Assembly: GCA_030762895.1 (NCBI GenBank)
Contig: JAUPTC010000058.1
Coordinates: 62,001-126,000 of the forward strand
Length of the DNA stretch: 64,000 bases
Source of the DNA: Sophora flavescens
Taxonomy: Eukaryota; Streptophyta; Magnoliopsida; Fabales; Fabaceae
Reading direction: 5' to 3'
Part shown: positions 61,160-64,000 of the stretch, piece after piece
How positions within the stretch are numbered: position 1 is the stretch's first letter
Layout of the letters: each line of letters opens with the position of its first letter
Program-made: the position numbers and the translations under genes
Notes under the pieces: generated by a model
The model's input: the letters and a program-made list of their open reading frames with translations, nothing else
Databases searched by the model: none
Told to the model about the DNA's origin: nothing

Positions 61160-62556
61160 ATTCAAAGAAAAGAGGTTGTGTGTGCCTAAAAGCTCCATTA
61201 GGGACTTACTTGTGAAAGAGGCACATGAAGGGGGGACTAATGGGGCATTTTGGGGTTCAAAAGACTTTGGACATGTTGCATGAACATTTTTATTGGCCTC
61301 ATATGAAATATGATGTGCAAAAATTTTGTGAAAAATGCATTGTGTGCAAAAAGTCAAAATCCAAAGTTATGCCTCATGGACTTTACACTCCTTTGCCTAT
61401 TCCTGATTTTCCTTGGATTGATTTATCAATGGACTTTATTGTTGGGTTGCCTAGGACAAAAAGTGGAAAAGATTCAATCTTTGTTGTGGTAGATAGATTT
61501 TCAAAAATGGCACATTTTATACCATGCAAAAAGATTGATGATGCTTGTCATGTGGCGGATTTGTTCTTTAAAGAAGTGGTGAGACTTCATGGTCTCCCAA
61601 GAAGCATTGTTAGTGATAGGGACACCAAGTTCCTAAGCCACTTTTGGAGGACTTTGTGGGGAAAGCTTGGAACAAAGCTTCTTTTCTCCACTACTTGCCA
61701 TCCTCAAACGGATGGACAAACTGAAGTTGTGAATAGGACTCTTTCTTCCCTTTTAAGGGCTGTGATTAAAAAGAATATTAAGTATTGGGAGGAGTGTTTG
61801 CCTCATGTGGAGTTTGCATACAATAGGGCTATTCATAGCACCACTCAATTTTCTCCTTTTGAGGTTGTTTATGGTTTTAATCCTCTAACTCCTCTTGATT
61901 TATTGCCACTGCCTAATTCTTCCATTTTGAAGCATAAAGATGGTAGGTCCAAGGCAGAATATGTGAAGAAGCTCCATGAGCAAGTTAAGGCCCAAATTGA
62001 AAAAAAGACCGAGAGCTATGCAAGACAAGCCAACAAGGGAAGGAAGAAAGTCGTTTTTGAACCCGGAGATTGGGTATGGGTGCATATGAGGAAAGAAAGG
62101 TTTCCTTCCCAAAGGAAATCAAAACTTCAACCAAGGGGAGATGGGCCATTTCAAGTTGTAGCCAAGATCAATGACAATGCTTACAAGTTGGACCTTCCTA
62201 GTGAACATAGGGGTATTAGTGCAACTTTTAATGTGGCTGATTTGTCTCTTTTTGATGTAGGTGATGACGACTCTAATTCGAGGACGAATTCACTTGAAGA
62301 AGGAGGGGATGATGCGAGCCCAATACCAATAAAGCCCAATTTGGACCAAGAGGCCATTCAAGGCCTAGGAGGCCCAATGACAAGAGCAAGAGCTAAGAGG
62401 GCCCAACAAGCCCTAAGTCAAATGATTGGACTCCTAATGGAAGCAAGGCCCGAGTCAAATGATGAAGAGCCCAAATGGATTAATGTGATCATCCAAGAGG
62501 AAGGCCCAAATGAAAAGGGGGTGTATGAAGAAGAAACAAGTGGGGCACATATGTGA
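61160..62556 (+). pseudogene. Integrase and C-terminal tail running into the 3' LTR
   Basis: Open from 61225 for 443 codons; the true N-terminus lies upstream, across a 6-G run at 61230-61235. Zinc-finger residues: a His just before the break, His8 (GHFG), and Cys38/Cys41. Catalytic triad Asp70, Asp131, Glu167 gives D-35-E spacing (DLSMDFIVG, VSDRDTKF, HPQTDGQTE). The C-terminal domain has PGDWVWVHMRKERFPSQRKSK and GDGPFQVVAKINDNAYKLDLP. No chromodomain follows. The frame crosses the purine tract and ends 247 bp inside the 3' LTR, with the tail GGPMTRARAKRAQQALSQM. Integration of cDNA would be its role; the frame breaks upstream would prevent synthesis unless they are sequencing errors. Confidence 0.9.
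62296..62309 (+). other. Polypurine tract of the full-length element
   Basis: GAAGAAGGAGGGGA, immediately before the 3' LTR TGATGCG; primer for plus-strand synthesis. Confidence 0.9.
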
Positions 62557-63252
62557 GTCAAGGCCCAATTTTATGTTCAAATTCAATTGAATAAGTGGAG
62601 AATCATGCAAGTAGGACCACATGGATGTTCTACACGAATTTAGGGGAATTGTTTTTCTATTTTGAATAAAGTTGTAAATTGTGGGAGTTACATTTTAATG
62701 TGATAAGAAAGTGTAACCCCCCCCACAATTATGAGTCTTTTATGCACATGTTTTTTTTTTGTCTTGGTGGCTGCCATAACACTTTTGTGGCCATTCAAAA
62801 GGTTGTCTTAATGTGGGTAATTAGTGTCATGAATAGGCTAATCAAATGCTATTTTCGTTTTTTTTTCTTGGATGCCAAAAGTTGGGCAGCCTACACTATT
62901 TGTAAAGCATGAAACACCTTGGAAAGGGAACTTTTGATGTGATTTGGAATTTTCCATTGTTAGTGAGCATTGTTCTCCTAAGTTCTTGGTTGAACCAAGG
63001 TTTCTATCCTTATCAAGAATTCCAACATTCTTGTGGCGGATTTCATTTGGCTTATCAAACAAATCCTTATTTGTTTGTGGCGCCTTCATCCGTCTTCTAC
63101 TCTTTCCATTTTCTTCTTTTATTCTTCAATTCTTGTTTTGGTTACAATTTGGAATCATCTCACTTTGAGTTTTAATTTGAAAATTGCACAACACCTAACA
63201 AGATTTCAATCAAATAGATCATAACAAGGCAACCCCATCTTGGTTGTCATCA
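62310..63252 (+). repeat. 3' LTR of the full-length element
   Basis: 943 bp. Against the 5' LTR: A for G at 62331, 8 versus 6 C near 62720, and 10 versus 9 T near 62755. The first 247 bp encode the polyprotein tail. Confidence 0.96.
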
Positions 63253-63257
63253 CTTTG
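63253..63257. repeat. Target site duplication of the full-length element, right
   Basis: CTTTG, followed by the continuation of array unit 23. Confidence 0.96.
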
Positions 63258-64000
63258 GGATGAAATCTACAAATTCCTGTAAAAGAGTTTTAACACGACT
63301 AGGCAAAGAGAGATCATTAGAAGCATTGGCAATTAAACAAAAGTCCTTGCAATAAATTAGGCATTGGGGCTGTCTTGAAATCAAAGCCCTCTTTTCCTCA
63401 CTTTTTGTTGCCAAAGAACTCTCTTTTTGCTCACTTTTTTTCTCTTGCTCATCACTCTTCTTTTCACTCTCTTTTTCTTTTTCCTCTTGCTCATCACTCT
63501 TCTTTTCACTCTCTTTTTCTTTTTCCTCATTCTCTTGTTTTGCTTTCTCTCTCTCTCTTTCTTCTCATTCTCTTTCTTGTTGGAGTCTTCCACCAACTTC
63601 TTCACATGGTCTTCAAAACTTTCTATTTGTCTTTTCATTCTTTCCTCTTTTCTCAACCTCTTTTTTTTTTCTCTCTCATCTTCTTGTCACGCCTCTCATG
63701 CATTTTCCGGATCCACTCTTCAACCTCTTTCCTATGTTATTGCACATAGTTGAAATTTTCAAATCGCAACATAGCAAAGAATACAAGTTAGAAAATAACA
63801 AAATATATATGTAAGAACCAATCCACTCACCAAGTGTGCACAATGTATATTTCACTCAATTGGCTTTTTCCACACAAGATGTAATTTTTTTTTCACTCTT
63901 GCCTTTTTCCACTCGATTGTCCTCTTTTAGGCCTTAGAAGAGTCAAACACAAAACACACAAAAATTCCAAAATTCAAGTAACAAAAATCATAAAACTTAT
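63258..64000 (-). repeat. Array unit 23, right part (cut by the window end)
   Basis: Internal region of family A. The pyrimidine tract near 63661-63672 lacks the CG found in most units, as in unit 0. The window ends before the leader insertion site. Confidence 0.93.

Larger units (their letters stand above)
56329..63252 (+). mobile_element. Near-complete Ty3/gypsy LTR retrotransposon
   Basis: 6,924 bp between perfect CTTTG duplications. Order: 5' LTR, primer site, leader, gag with zinc knuckle, protease, RT, RNase H, integrase, polypurine tract, 3' LTR. Integrase after RT places it in Ty3/gypsy, not Ty1/copia. No separate chromodomain is visible after the GPF motif, but the polyprotein continues into the 3' LTR with a GPMTRARAK tail. 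The LTRs differ by one substitution and two homopolymer lengths, so the insertion is very recent. Six frameshifts break pol. It is the best candidate for the kind of autonomous element that mobilised families A-C. Confidence 0.95.
1..64000 (-). repeat. Tandem array of a non-autonomous Ty3/gypsy derivative (family A), ~2.02-kb period
   Basis: Twenty-four head-to-tail units are visible, the first and last partial. Left edges of the LTRs fall at 1325, 3344, 5359, 7382, 9400, 11416, 13431, 15446, 17464, 19480, 21503, 23522, 25538, 27558, 29578, 31613, 33665, 40056, 42098, 49135, 51163, 53191 and 55220. Each unit is one LTR of 831-845 bp plus one internal region of about 1.18 kb, so neighbours share LTRs. 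Read on the minus strand, each LTR is followed by a primer binding site and preceded by a polypurine tract. Spacing is 2015-2052 bp; larger gaps are the three later insertions. Unequal recombination between LTRs, or tandem integration, would give this arrangement; the array edges are outside the window. Unit-specific substitutions argue against a simple assembly duplication. Confidence 0.96.

Noticed and set aside
61900..62300. A classical chromodomain at the integrase C-terminus
   Set aside because: Only the GPF-containing domain is visible, followed by an acidic stretch and the LTR-encoded tail; no chromodomain-like aromatic cage pattern was recognised.
56329..63252. Integrated plant pararetrovirus
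   Set aside because: True LTRs, an integrase after RNase H, a polypurine tract at the LTR and a target duplication indicate an LTR retrotransposon; no movement-protein-like sequence is seen.

Overview
The window is plant nuclear DNA, most likely from a eudicot. It is AT-rich and made entirely of Ty3/gypsy-type LTR retrotransposon sequence: LTRs beginning TG and ending CA, initiator-Met-type primer binding sites, polypurine tracts, 5-bp target duplications, and a gag-protease-RT-RNase H-integrase order. I see no host gene, tRNA, rRNA or CRISPR array. The species cannot be told from the sequence.

The backbone is a head-to-tail array on the minus strand with a period of about 2.02 kb: 24 units, the first and last cut by the window edges. 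Each unit is one ~840-bp LTR plus one ~1.18-kb internal region, and neighbours share LTRs (LTR-int-LTR-int...). The internal region is a gutted, non-autonomous derivative ('family A'). It keeps the primer binding site, a Lys/Glu-rich coiled-coil reading frame, the protease-RT linker, the start of RT and the polypurine tract, but lacks most of gag and all of the RT and integrase cores. Units 0-15 (1-31612) lack a 27-bp leader insertion that is present in every assessable unit from 16 onward (31613 to the end).

Three insertions interrupt the right half of the array, each with a perfect 5-bp target duplication. (1) 34457-38829, minus strand: family C, a non-autonomous 4.4-kb element with 945-bp LTRs. 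It has one long frame in which RT and RNase H catalytic residues are replaced. (2) 43493-48470: a chimera with LTR U5 ends at both termini. It joins an inverted A-like LTR, a back-to-back internal segment and a plus-strand family B element carrying a protease-like gene; a solo B LTR is nested inside. (3) 56329-63252, plus strand: a nearly complete 6.9-kb element with almost identical LTRs and recognisable gag, zinc knuckle, protease, RT, RNase H and DD35E integrase, broken by six small frameshifts.

All families share terminal bases, primer site, polypurine tract, a TATA-like motif and two adjacent hairpins in the R/U5 region. The likely relationship is that an autonomous relative of the 6.9-kb element moved A, B and C in trans, and that one defective A copy was then amplified into a satellite-like array. 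The full-length polyprotein runs 247 bp into its 3' LTR and ends in a GPMTRARAK-type tail, as I recall for centromere-associated CRM elements, so a pericentromeric origin is possible but unproven.
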